Of a DNA stretch of 64,000 nt, positions 25,076 through 31,874 are shown in pieces. This DNA is from Actinomadura citrea (lineage in GTDB: Bacteria > Actinomycetota > Actinomycetes > Streptosporangiales > Streptosporangiaceae): positions 4,154,001 through 4,218,000 of the forward strand of contig NZ_JACCBT010000001.1 of the NCBI RefSeq assembly GCF_013409045.1, read 5' to 3'. Both the position numbers and the translations under genes were made by a program. Numbering within the stretch: the first letter of the stretch is position 1; each line of letters starts with the position of its first letter. The notes below the pieces were generated by a model. That model made no database searches. It was not told the DNA's origin and was given only the letters and a program-made list of their open reading frames with translations.

Positions 25076-26062
25076 GTGAGCGCGCCGGGCCTCGACGACT
25101 ACGCGGCCGGGGTGCGGGACGGGTCGCGGGCGTGGATCGCGCGGGCGATCACGCTGGTGGAGTCGGCCCGCCCGGACCACCGGGAGCTGGCGCAGAAGCT
25201 GCTGGTCGAGCTGACACCGCACGCCGGGAACGCCCGCCGCGTCGGGATCACCGGCGTGCCCGGGGTCGGCAAGTCCACGTTCATCGACGCGCTCGGCACC
25301 CGGCTGACGGGGGAGGGCGAGAAGGTCGCGGTCCTCGCCGTGGACCCGTCCTCCACCCGGACGGGCGGCAGCATCCTCGGGGACAAGACCCGCATGCACC
25401 GCCTCGCGACCGATCCGGCCGCGTTCATCCGCCCCTCGCCCACCGCCGGGACGCTCGGCGGCGTCGCGAAGGCCACCCGCGAGGCGATGGTGGTCATGGA
25501 GGCCGCCGGGTACGACGTCGTCCTGGTCGAGACGGTCGGCGTCGGGCAGTCCGAGACCGCCGTCGCCGAGATGGTCGACTCCTTCCTTTTCCTCACCCTC
25601 GCCCGCACCGGCGACCAGCTCCAGGGGATCAAGAAGGGCGTCCTGGAGCTGGCCGACGTCATCGCGGTGAACAAGGCCGACGGCGAGCACAGGAGAGAGG
25701 CCGAGCGCGCCGCCCGCGAGCTGGCGGGAGCGCTGCGTCTCCTGCGCAGCGATGAGCGCACCCGCGCCACGCCGGTCCTGACGTGCAGCGCCAAGGAGGG
25801 CACCGGGCTGGAGGAGGTGTGGGGCGCGCTCGTGGAGCACCAGGACCGGCTCCGCGAGTCCGGCGAGCTGGAGGCCCGGCGGCGCCGCCAGCAGGTCGGG
25901 TGGACGTGGGCGCTGGTCCGCGAGCGGCTGCTGTCCGACCTGCGCGGGCATCCCGGCGTCCGGGAGGCCGCGCCCGGCCTGGAGCGGGAGGTCGCGGAGG
26001 GGACGCTGACGCCCGCGCTGGCCGCCGAGCGCATCCTGGAGGCGTTCTCGCGGGACCGCTGA
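25076..26062 (+). CDS. meaB: GTPase chaperone of methylmalonyl-CoA mutase
   Basis: 328 residues from GTG 25076. The P-loop GVPGVGKSTFIDALG (around residue 60), the switch region DPSSTRTGGSILGDKTRM and the NKADG base-recognition motif are those of the MeaB/ArgK family of G3E GTPases. It guards and reloads the cobalamin cofactor of MutAB. It follows mutB by 67 bases on the same strand. In older databases this family is called LAO/AO transport ATPase, a misleading name. No sequence anomalies. Confidence 0.95.
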   Translation: MSAPGLDDYAAGVRDGSRAWIARAITLVESARPDHRELAQKLLVELTPHAGNARRVGITGVPGVGKSTFIDALGTRLTGEGEKVAVLAVDPSSTRTGGSILGDKTRMHRLATDPAAFIRPSPTAGTLGGVAKATREAMVVMEAAGYDVVLVETVGVGQSETAVAEMVDSFLFLTLARTGDQLQGIKKGVLELADVIAVNKADGEHRREAERAARELAGALRLLRSDERTRATPVLTCSAKEGTGLEEVWGALVEHQDRLRESGELEARRRRQQVGWTWALVRERLLSDLRGHPGVREAAPGLEREVAEGTLTPALAAERILEAFSRDR

Positions 26063-26141
26063 ACGGGGTTCCCGTATGTCCGAAACCTTGGGTTGTCCCA
26101 GGTCCCGGTCGCGGCGGACGGGGATCAGGTACAAAAGTCGG

Positions 26142-27146
26142 ATGGACGTCATCGCGCTCGATGATCCGACGGACGCGCAGATCCGGGGGTGGCACTCGGT
26201 GCTCGCCGCCGTCCACGCGGCCGAGCCGGACGGCGACCCCGCGCCCGACCCGGAGCGGACGGCGCGGCTGCTGCTCGGCGCGGAGGCCGGCTCGCGGCAG
26301 CGGCTGTGGGCGGCGGCCGCCGGCGGGCCGGGGGCGGCGGGCGGCGCCCTGGCCGCGGTGGCGGCGCTGCGGCTGCCCGGCGAGCCCGGCGCCGACCGCC
26401 CCGGCGAGGTCGACATCCAGGTCCGCCCCGAGCACCGGCGGCGCGGGCTCGGCGCCCGGCTCCTCGCCGCGGCCGCGGCGGGGCTGCGCGCCGACGGCCG
26501 CTCCAGCGTGATCGCGCAGGTCCTCGCGGGCACCCCGGCCGTCCCGTTCCTGGAGTCGCACGGCTTCGAGTGCGTGCTGACCCTGCGCGGCATGCTGCTG
26601 CGGCTGGACGACGTCCCCGCCGAGCGCGTGGCGCGGCTGCTGGCCGAGGCGCCCGCCGGGTACCGGCTCGTGCGCTGGCGGGGCGTGGTGCCGGACGAGC
26701 ACGCCGGCGCCCTCGCCCGCGCCAAGCACGCCATGGCCGACTTCGCCGAGTACGAGGGGACGCCCTGGGACGCGCACCGCGTCCGCGAGATGGCCGAGAT
26801 CGTCGCCAAGCGCGGCGACGACCTCTACACGGTCGCGGCGCTGTCGGGAGGCGTCATCGCCGGGTTCACCGAGGTCGTGGTGCCGGCCGGGTGCGCCGGG
26901 CGCGCGGCGCAGTACGACACGGCGGTGCTGCCCGAGCACCGCGGCAGGCGGCTCGGCATCTGGGTGAAGGCGGCGATGCTGCGCTGGCTGGAGGAGGAGT
27001 GCCCCGGCGTGCGGGAAATCGAAACGGACAATTCCGGCGACAACGCTCACATGATCGCCGTGAACGAGGAGCTCGGCTTCCGCCTGGAGCGCGAGTCCCT
27101 GGAGTTCCAGGCCGCCGTGTCCGCCCTCCCTGCCGCCGGTCGCTGA
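26142..27146 (+). CDS. Tandem-domain GNAT acetyltransferase
   Basis: 334 residues from the ATG at 26142. Two GNAT domains are visible. The first has VDIQVRPEHRRRGLGARLLA (near residue 90) and the second has YDTAVLPEHRGRRLGIWVKA (near residue 260); both contain the R/Q-x-x-G-x-G/A acetyl-CoA loop. The C-terminal strand NEELGFRLERESLEFQ closes the second domain. The two-domain arrangement resembles mycothiol synthase (MshD), but the sequence is not close enough to assign that role. It follows meaB by about 80 bases and may be cotranscribed. Substrate unknown. Confidence 0.82.
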   Translation: MDVIALDDPTDAQIRGWHSVLAAVHAAEPDGDPAPDPERTARLLLGAEAGSRQRLWAAAAGGPGAAGGALAAVAALRLPGEPGADRPGEVDIQVRPEHRRRGLGARLLAAAAAGLRADGRSSVIAQVLAGTPAVPFLESHGFECVLTLRGMLLRLDDVPAERVARLLAEAPAGYRLVRWRGVVPDEHAGALARAKHAMADFAEYEGTPWDAHRVREMAEIVAKRGDDLYTVAALSGGVIAGFTEVVVPAGCAGRAAQYDTAVLPEHRGRRLGIWVKAAMLRWLEEECPGVREIETDNSGDNAHMIAVNEELGFRLERESLEFQAAVSALPAAGR

Positions 27147-27195
27147 CCGGAAAACACGTTGCCCCCGCGGCCCGCCGCTGGGCATTCTCATGGAG

Positions 27196-27220
27196 GCCTT
27201 CCGGGAAATGCCCGGAAGGC
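27196..27220. terminator. Ten-base-pair hairpin after the GNAT gene and before the tRNA
   Basis: GCCTTCCGGG at 27196-27205 pairs perfectly with CCCGGAAGGC at 27211-27220 around a five-base loop. It lies 50 bases after the GNAT stop and 18 bases before the tRNA-Asn gene. It could end the mut transcript, or shape the 5' leader of the tRNA precursor. Confidence 0.5.
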
Positions 27221-27238
27221 GGAGAATTGCCGAAGCAT

Positions 27239-27309
27239 TTCCTCGTAGTTCAACGGCAGAACGCCGCACTGTTAATGCGGATATCCAGGTTCGAATCCTG
27301 GCGGGGGAG
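27239..27309 (+). tRNA. tRNA-Asn (anticodon GTT), 71-nucleotide atypical form
   Basis: A complete cloverleaf can be drawn: acceptor TTCCTCG with CGGGGGA (seven pairs including two G-U), D-arm GTTC-AACGGCA-GAAC, anticodon arm CCGCA-CTGTTAA-TGCGG with anticodon GTT, T-arm CCAGG-TTCGAAT-CCTGG, and discriminator G. CCA is not encoded. Compared with the usual actinobacterial tRNA-Asn the variable region has four bases (ATAT) rather than five, and the acceptor has weak pairs. The HNH endonuclease gene starts 25 bases downstream, so the two may share a transcript. Confidence 0.85.
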
Positions 27310-27334
27310 CGGCACGGGCTAGGGAGGTGACCCG

Positions 27335-27775
27335 GTGAACGTGCTCGTCCTGAACGCGTCGTACGAACCCATGCAGAGGGTCGATCTGCGGCACGCCATC
27401 CGCATGCTGGTGCGCGAGGTGGCCGTGGTCGAGGAGGCGGAGGAGGGCCGCACCTTCGGCCGCTTCCCGGTCCCGCGGGTCCTGCGGCTCGTCCGCTACG
27501 TCGCGATGCGCTGGAGGCACGGCAGGCGCCCGCCCTGGAGCAAGCGCGGCGTGTACCTGCGCGACGGGGGCCGCTGCTGCTACTGCGGGAAGCGCGGCAA
27601 CACGATCGACCACGTCCACCCGCAGTCCCGCGGCGGCGCGGACACCTGGGAGAACACCGTCCTGGCGTGCGGCAGGTGCAACAACCGCAAGGGGGACCGG
27701 ACGCTCGCCGAGGCCGGGCTGCGGCTGCTGTCGCGGCCGCGGGTGCCCCGCTGGGAGGAACTCGTCGGGTCGTGA
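27335..27775 (+). CDS. HNH endonuclease family protein
   Basis: 146 residues from GTG 27335, preceded by a strong GGGAGGTGA ribosome site. The N-terminal VLVLNASYEPMQRVDLRHAI is the conserved beginning of a widespread bacterial HNH family. The nuclease part has zinc cysteines at 81-84 (CCYC) and 112-115 (CGRC), with IDHVHPQSRGG (His93), WENTVLAC and NNRKG completing the HNH fold. The catalytic residues look intact. Its cellular role is not established; it is not obviously part of a restriction system or phage here. It is directly downstream of a tRNA-Asn gene and followed by a strong terminator hairpin. Confidence 0.88.
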   Translation: MNVLVLNASYEPMQRVDLRHAIRMLVREVAVVEEAEEGRTFGRFPVPRVLRLVRYVAMRWRHGRRPPWSKRGVYLRDGGRCCYCGKRGNTIDHVHPQSRGGADTWENTVLACGRCNNRKGDRTLAEAGLRLLSRPRVPRWEELVGS

Positions 27776-27811
27776 CGGGAGGCGCCGGGTCCGCCCGGCG
27801 CCGTCGGGGGA

Positions 27812-27842
27812 GGGGCCGGACCGCGTCGTGCGGTCCGGCCCC
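27812..27842 (+). terminator. Strong hairpin terminator after the HNH gene
   Basis: Thirteen perfect base pairs (27812-27824 with 27830-27842) around the loop GTCGT, 36 bases after the HNH stop codon. No T-run follows, as is common for actinobacterial terminators. Confidence 0.7.
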
Positions 27843-27971
27843 TGGCCTCTCGCCGCGGCGCCGTCCGGTAGCCCGCACGTGACTCTGTGTGTTTTGTGAA
27901 GCTTGTGAGGCAATTAGGGCGATTGTGGTAATGTGCCGCCAATCTTGAGCTTTGTTATCTAGGAGAGATCT

Positions 27972-28994
27972 GTGGCGGCCCTCGATCCCCCCGGCAGGAC
28001 TGCCCGCCCCCCGCGCGGGCGCAGAACGGCGAAGCGCCTCGCGGCGCTCGCCCTCGCGGCGGGCGTCTCGGCGGCGCTGCCGCCGGTGTCCGGGAGCGCG
28101 GCGGCCCTCCCGCAGGAGCCGAAGGACCTGAAGAAGGAGTACGCCAAGCTCAAGGTGCGCTCGGAGAAGCTCTCCAAGGAGTACCGGGGCGAGCTCGTCT
28201 CGCTCGAGGAGGCGAAGAAGGCCGCCGTCCGCGCCGGCGCGGACGCCACCAGGGCCGGCCGCGAGTACGACGCCGCCCGCGTCGACGTGGCCCGCCTGGC
28301 GTCCTCCACCTACATGACCGGCCGTCTCGACGTGATCCCGATGATCTCCTCGGCCGAGCCGGGCGCCGCTGTCCGCGACGCCGCCGTGATCGAGCACATC
28401 AGCCGCAACAACGGCCGCCGCATCCAGACCCTGGAGGCGCTGAACACCAGGGCGGTCCAGTCTCAGGCGACGGCCAGGAAGAAGCTGGACGCGGTCGAGA
28501 AGGAGATCGACGACCTGGAGGGCCAGCGCGCCCGCGTCAAGAAGCTGCTCGCCAAGTACAAGCCGGAGGCGACCCGCACCACCGTCCCCGCCGGCGGCGG
28601 CCGCCCGGACGGGGCGAGCGGCACGAAGTCCCCGATCGTCGGCAACTCGATGACCGCGCGCATGCGCACCGCGCTGCTGGACATCGACGGAAAGTTCGGC
28701 GCGTTCCCCACGATCGGCTGCTCGCGCCCCGGCGACCCGCAGGACCACGGCTCGGGCCGGGCCTGCGACTTCATGGAGAGCACCGGCGGCAAGATGCCGA
28801 GCGCCTCCGCCCAGGCGCACGGCGACCGCGTCGCCCAGTACGTGATCGACAACGCGTCCCGCCTCGGCATCAAGTACGTCATCTGGAAGCAGCGCATCTA
28901 CGACATGCGCGGCAGTGGCGGCTGGCGCCAGATGGAGGACCGGGGCAGCGTCACCCAGAACCACTTCGACCACGTCCACGTCTCCGTGCTCTGA
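27972..28994 (+). CDS. Secreted coiled-coil protein with a C-terminal peptidase-like (M15/ARB_07466-type) domain
   Basis: 340 residues from GTG 27972 with an AGGAGAG ribosome site. Residues 1-48 are a long basic signal peptide (RTAKRLAALALAAGVSAALP, then SGSAAALP). Residues 50-190 are rich in Lys, Glu and Ala and form a long coiled coil, similar to NlpC/P60-type RipA hydrolases and their activators. The C-terminal 120 residues (SMTARMRTALLDIDGKFG, GCSRPGDPQDHGSGRACDFM, NHFDHVHVSVL) match a domain found after such coiled coils in secreted actinobacterial proteins. It contains His and Asp residues in an LAS-peptidase-like order (H, D, HxH). A role at the cell wall is likely. It is preceded by about 85 bases that are unusually A/T-rich. 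Confidence 0.82.
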   Translation: MAALDPPGRTARPPRGRRTAKRLAALALAAGVSAALPPVSGSAAALPQEPKDLKKEYAKLKVRSEKLSKEYRGELVSLEEAKKAAVRAGADATRAGREYDAARVDVARLASSTYMTGRLDVIPMISSAEPGAAVRDAAVIEHISRNNGRRIQTLEALNTRAVQSQATARKKLDAVEKEIDDLEGQRARVKKLLAKYKPEATRTTVPAGGGRPDGASGTKSPIVGNSMTARMRTALLDIDGKFGAFPTIGCSRPGDPQDHGSGRACDFMESTGGKMPSASAQAHGDRVAQYVIDNASRLGIKYVIWKQRIYDMRGSGGWRQMEDRGSVTQNHFDHVHVSVL

Positions 28995-29004
28995 CGGGTC
29001 CGCG

Positions 29005-29028
29005 CCCTCCGGCGCGGCCGCCGGAGGG
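29005..29028. terminator. Bidirectional hairpin between convergent genes
   Basis: CCCTCCGGC at 29005-29013 pairs with GCCGGAGGG at 29020-29028 around a six-base loop. It lies between the stop of the coiled-coil gene (28994) and the stop of the opposing oxidoreductase gene (29043). Confidence 0.65.
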
Positions 29029-29042
29029 CCGCGCGGGCGCCC

Positions 29043-30098
29043 TTACCGATCGCCGAGTTCGACGACGGCGGACTCGCGGGCGGAGCGGGCGGCGGCCTCG
29101 ATGACCTCCAGCCCGGTGATCGCCTCGGCGAGGGTGACCGGGGGCGGCGCGCCGTCCCGCAGGGTGCGCAGGACGCCCGCGTAGAAGTCGTGGTAGGCCC
29201 CGGCGGCCGTGGGCTCGGGGGTCTCGTGCCCGGGCGTGCCGAGCAGGCCGCTGGACCCGGGCGGGGCGATGCCGTAGCCGGGGTCCTTGGGGGTGAGGCC
29301 CGCGCGGAGCTGCTCCTCCTGGACGTCCATGCCCGAGACCGTGTACGCCGCGCTGCCGCCGAGGACGCGGAAGCGCGGGCCCAGTTCGGCCGCGGTGGCG
29401 CTCATCCACAGGTGCGACCGGGCGCCGCCCGGGTGGGTCAGGGCCACGAACACGTCGTCGGGGGCCGCGGCTCCCGGGCGGCGGGCGTCGATCTCGGCGT
29501 AGACGCGGTCCGGGGGGCCGAGCAGCGCGATCGCCTGGTCGACGAGGTGGGATCCGAGGTCGAACAGGATGCCGCCCGCGTCGCGGGGGTCGGCGCTCTC
29601 CTTCCAGCTCTCCCTGACCTCCGGCCGCCAGCGCTCGAAGCGCGACTCCAGGCGCCGGACGTCGCCGAGGGCGCCCGAGGAGACCAGCCGCCGCACCGTC
29701 TGGAAGTCGCCGTCCCAGCGGCGGTTGTGGAAGGGGAAGACCGGCAGCCCCCGGACGGCGCTCAGCGCGGCGAGGGAGCGGGCTTCGGCCGAGGCGGCGG
29801 CGACGGGCTTGTCCACGACGACGGGAAGGCCCGAGGTCAGCGCGGTCCGGGCCAGCGGCACGTGCTGCCGGTTCGGGGCGGTGACCACCACCAGGTCGCA
29901 GGCGCCCGACGCCCCCCACAGCCGGTCCACGCTGTCGAGGACCTCCGCCTCCGGGTACCGCTCGCGCACGGCCCGCTGCCGCTCCGGCGCGCCGGTCACG
30001 ACCGCGGCCAGCCGCATCCCCGGCACGGACGAGATCAGCGGGGCGTGGAACACCGAGCCGCCGGTGCCGAATCCGATCAGGGCAACACGCAGATCCAT
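29043..30098 (-). CDS. Gfo/Idh/MocA-family oxidoreductase
   Basis: 351 residues from the ATG at 30098. The N-terminal Rossmann motif RVALIGFGTGGSVFHAPLIS, the DKPVAAASAEAR block with the conserved lysine, FHNRRWDGDF and the C-terminal domain with GILFDLGSHLVDQAI are typical of the family. The FHAP motif after the dinucleotide loop is typical of the YvaA/YdgJ scyllo-inositol dehydrogenase-like branch. It uses NAD(P) to oxidise a sugar or cyclitol; the substrate is not evident. It is divergent from the receiver-flavoprotein gene with about 125 bases between, so the two could share a control region. Confidence 0.87.
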   Translation of the reverse strand: MDLRVALIGFGTGGSVFHAPLISSVPGMRLAAVVTGAPERQRAVRERYPEAEVLDSVDRLWGASGACDLVVVTAPNRQHVPLARTALTSGLPVVVDKPVAAASAEARSLAALSAVRGLPVFPFHNRRWDGDFQTVRRLVSSGALGDVRRLESRFERWRPEVRESWKESADPRDAGGILFDLGSHLVDQAIALLGPPDRVYAEIDARRPGAAAPDDVFVALTHPGGARSHLWMSATAAELGPRFRVLGGSAAYTVSGMDVQEEQLRAGLTPKDPGYGIAPPGSSGLLGTPGHETPEPTAAGAYHDFYAGVLRTLRDGAPPPVTLAEAITGLEVIEAAARSARESAVVELGDR

Positions 30099-30224
30099 GT
30101 CCCGATCATGACCGATGGCGGGGCGGCGACCGGGCGGCGGGGCCCGATCGGCGGGTCCGGTCCCGCACGGCGGGGCCGGATCCACGTAGGCTTTCGTACG
30201 GGGTTGTGCCGGATCGAGGGGGAC

Positions 30225-31874
30225 ATGTTGTCCAAACCAGTGCTGCTGACGGTCGACGACGACCCGGGTGTGTCCCGGGCCGTGGCGCGGGACCTGCGCC
30301 GCCGGTACGCCGAGGCGTACCGGATCGTGCGCGCCGAGTCGGGCGGGCAAGCCCTGGACGCGCTGAGCGAACTGCGGCTGCGCGGCGACGACACGGCCGT
30401 GCTGCTCGCCGACTACCGGATGCCCGGGATGGACGGCGTGGAGTTCCTGGAACGCGCCATGGACCTGTTCCCGTTCGCGCGGCGGGTCCTGCTCACCGCC
30501 TACGCCGACACGGACGCGGCGATCCGCGCGATCAACGACGTCGACCTCGACCACTACATGCTGAAGCCGTGGAACCCGCCGGAGGAGAAGTTCTACCCGG
30601 TGATCGACGAGCAGCTGGACGCCTGGGCGCGCGTCGACCGGCGCCCGCCGGGCGAGCTGCGGGTGGTGGGGCACCGCTGGTCGGCCCGCTGCTACGAGGT
30701 CCGCGACTTCCTGGCCCGCCACCAGGTGCCCTACACCTGGCTGATGGACGGCGACCCCGAGGGCGCCCAGCTGCTCGCGGCGGCCGCGTGCCCGGAGCTG
30801 CCGCTGATCGTGACCGCGGACGGGGCGACGCTGTCGGCCCCGTCCGACGCCGAGCTGGTCGCCGCGGTCGGGCTGCCGAGCACCCCGTCCACCGGCTTCT
30901 ACGACCTGATCGTCGTCGGCGGGGGCCCGTCCGGGCTCGGCGCGGCCGTGTACGGCGCGTCCGAGGGCCTGAAGACGGTGGTCGTGGAGCGCCGCGCCCT
31001 CGGCGGCCAGGCAGGGCAGAGCTCCCGCATCGAGAACTACCTCGGCTTCCCCGACGGGGTGAGCGGCGCGCAGCTCGCCGACCGGGCCCGCCGCCAGGCC
31101 GACCGGTTCGGCGCCGAGCTGCTGCAGGCCGGCGAGGTGACCGCGCTGGAGTCGCGGGGCACGGCCCGGGTGGCGCGGCTGTCGGACGGCACCGAGATCG
31201 CCGCGCACGCCGTCATCCTCGCCACCGGCGTCTCCTACCGGCGCCTCAACGCGCAGGGCGTGGACGACTTCGTCGGGCGCGGCGTGTACTACGGTGCCGC
31301 GCTCACCGAGGCGCCGTCCTGCAAGGACGAGGAGGTCGCCGTCGTCGGCGGCGCCAACTCCGCGGGCCAGGCGGCCGTGCACCTGGCCAAGTACGCCAGG
31401 AAGGTGCACATCATCGTCCGGGCCGACGACCTGGAGAAGTCGATGTCGCACTACCTGGTCGAGCAGATCGCGGCGACGCCCAACATCGAGGTGCACACCG
31501 GCAAGACGGTGTGCGCGGCGGAGGGCGCCGACCGGCTGGAACGGCTCACGTTCGCGTGGCCGGGCGGCAAGAAGACCATCGACGCGCACTGGCTGTTCGT
31601 GTTCATCGGCGCGGAACCGGGCACGGAGTGGCTGGACGGCTTCGTGGAGCGCGACGTGCGCGGGTACGTCCTGACCGGGCCCGACCTCGTCGGCGGCGGC
31701 CGCCGCCCCGCCGGGTGGCCGCTCGCCCGCCAGCCCTACCACCTGGAGACCAGCGTCCCCGGGGTGTTCGCGGCGGGCGACGTCCGCTCGGAGTCGATGA
31801 AGCGGGTGGCGTCCGCGGTCGGCGACGGCGCGATGGCCGTCGCGTTGGTCCATCGTTACCTGGAGCAGGCATGA
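30225..31874 (+). CDS. Receiver domain fused to a glutaredoxin-like segment and a thioredoxin-reductase-like flavoprotein
   Basis: 549 residues. Residues 1-130 are a response-regulator receiver with the acidic pair at DDD (11-13), phospho-acceptor Asp63 in LLADYRMPGMDG, Thr91 and Lys114. Residues about 144-215 look glutaredoxin-like (VVGHRWSARCYEVRDFLARH, LPLIVTADG), with a single cysteine at 156. Residues 225-549 are an FAD/NAD(P)H oxidoreductase of the thioredoxin-reductase fold: VVGGGPSGLGAA, the second dinucleotide motif VVGGANSAGQAA (373-384) and VFAAGDVRSESMKR near 514-527. The CxxC disulfide that thioredoxin reductase carries after the GRGV motif is absent (GVYYGAAL instead). The gene overlaps the histidine kinase downstream by four bases. 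Inferred role: a phosphorylation-controlled oxidoreductase. Confidence 0.9.
   Translation: MLSKPVLLTVDDDPGVSRAVARDLRRRYAEAYRIVRAESGGQALDALSELRLRGDDTAVLLADYRMPGMDGVEFLERAMDLFPFARRVLLTAYADTDAAIRAINDVDLDHYMLKPWNPPEEKFYPVIDEQLDAWARVDRRPPGELRVVGHRWSARCYEVRDFLARHQVPYTWLMDGDPEGAQLLAAAACPELPLIVTADGATLSAPSDAELVAAVGLPSTPSTGFYDLIVVGGGPSGLGAAVYGASEGLKTVVVERRALGGQAGQSSRIENYLGFPDGVSGAQLADRARRQADRFGAELLQAGEVTALESRGTARVARLSDGTEIAAHAVILATGVSYRRLNAQGVDDFVGRGVYYGAALTEAPSCKDEEVAVVGGANSAGQAAVHLAKYARKVHIIVRADDLEKSMSHYLVEQIAATPNIEVHTGKTVCAAEGADRLERLTFAWPGGKKTIDAHWLFVFIGAEPGTEWLDGFVERDVRGYVLTGPDLVGGGRRPAGWPLARQPYHLETSVPGVFAAGDVRSESMKRVASAVGDGAMAVALVHRYLEQA

Noticed and set aside
27880..27971. A riboswitch or other structured leader ahead of the coiled-coil gene
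   Set aside because: The stretch is unusually A/T-rich, and secreted cell-wall hydrolases in actinobacteria can have c-di-AMP riboswitches. But I could not find the conserved helices, so only a promoter is likely.
25659..28979. A 1106-codon open frame on the minus strand
   Set aside because: It lies across meaB, the GNAT gene, the tRNA, HNH and the coiled-coil gene, all of which are clear on the plus strand. The composition is shadow-like.
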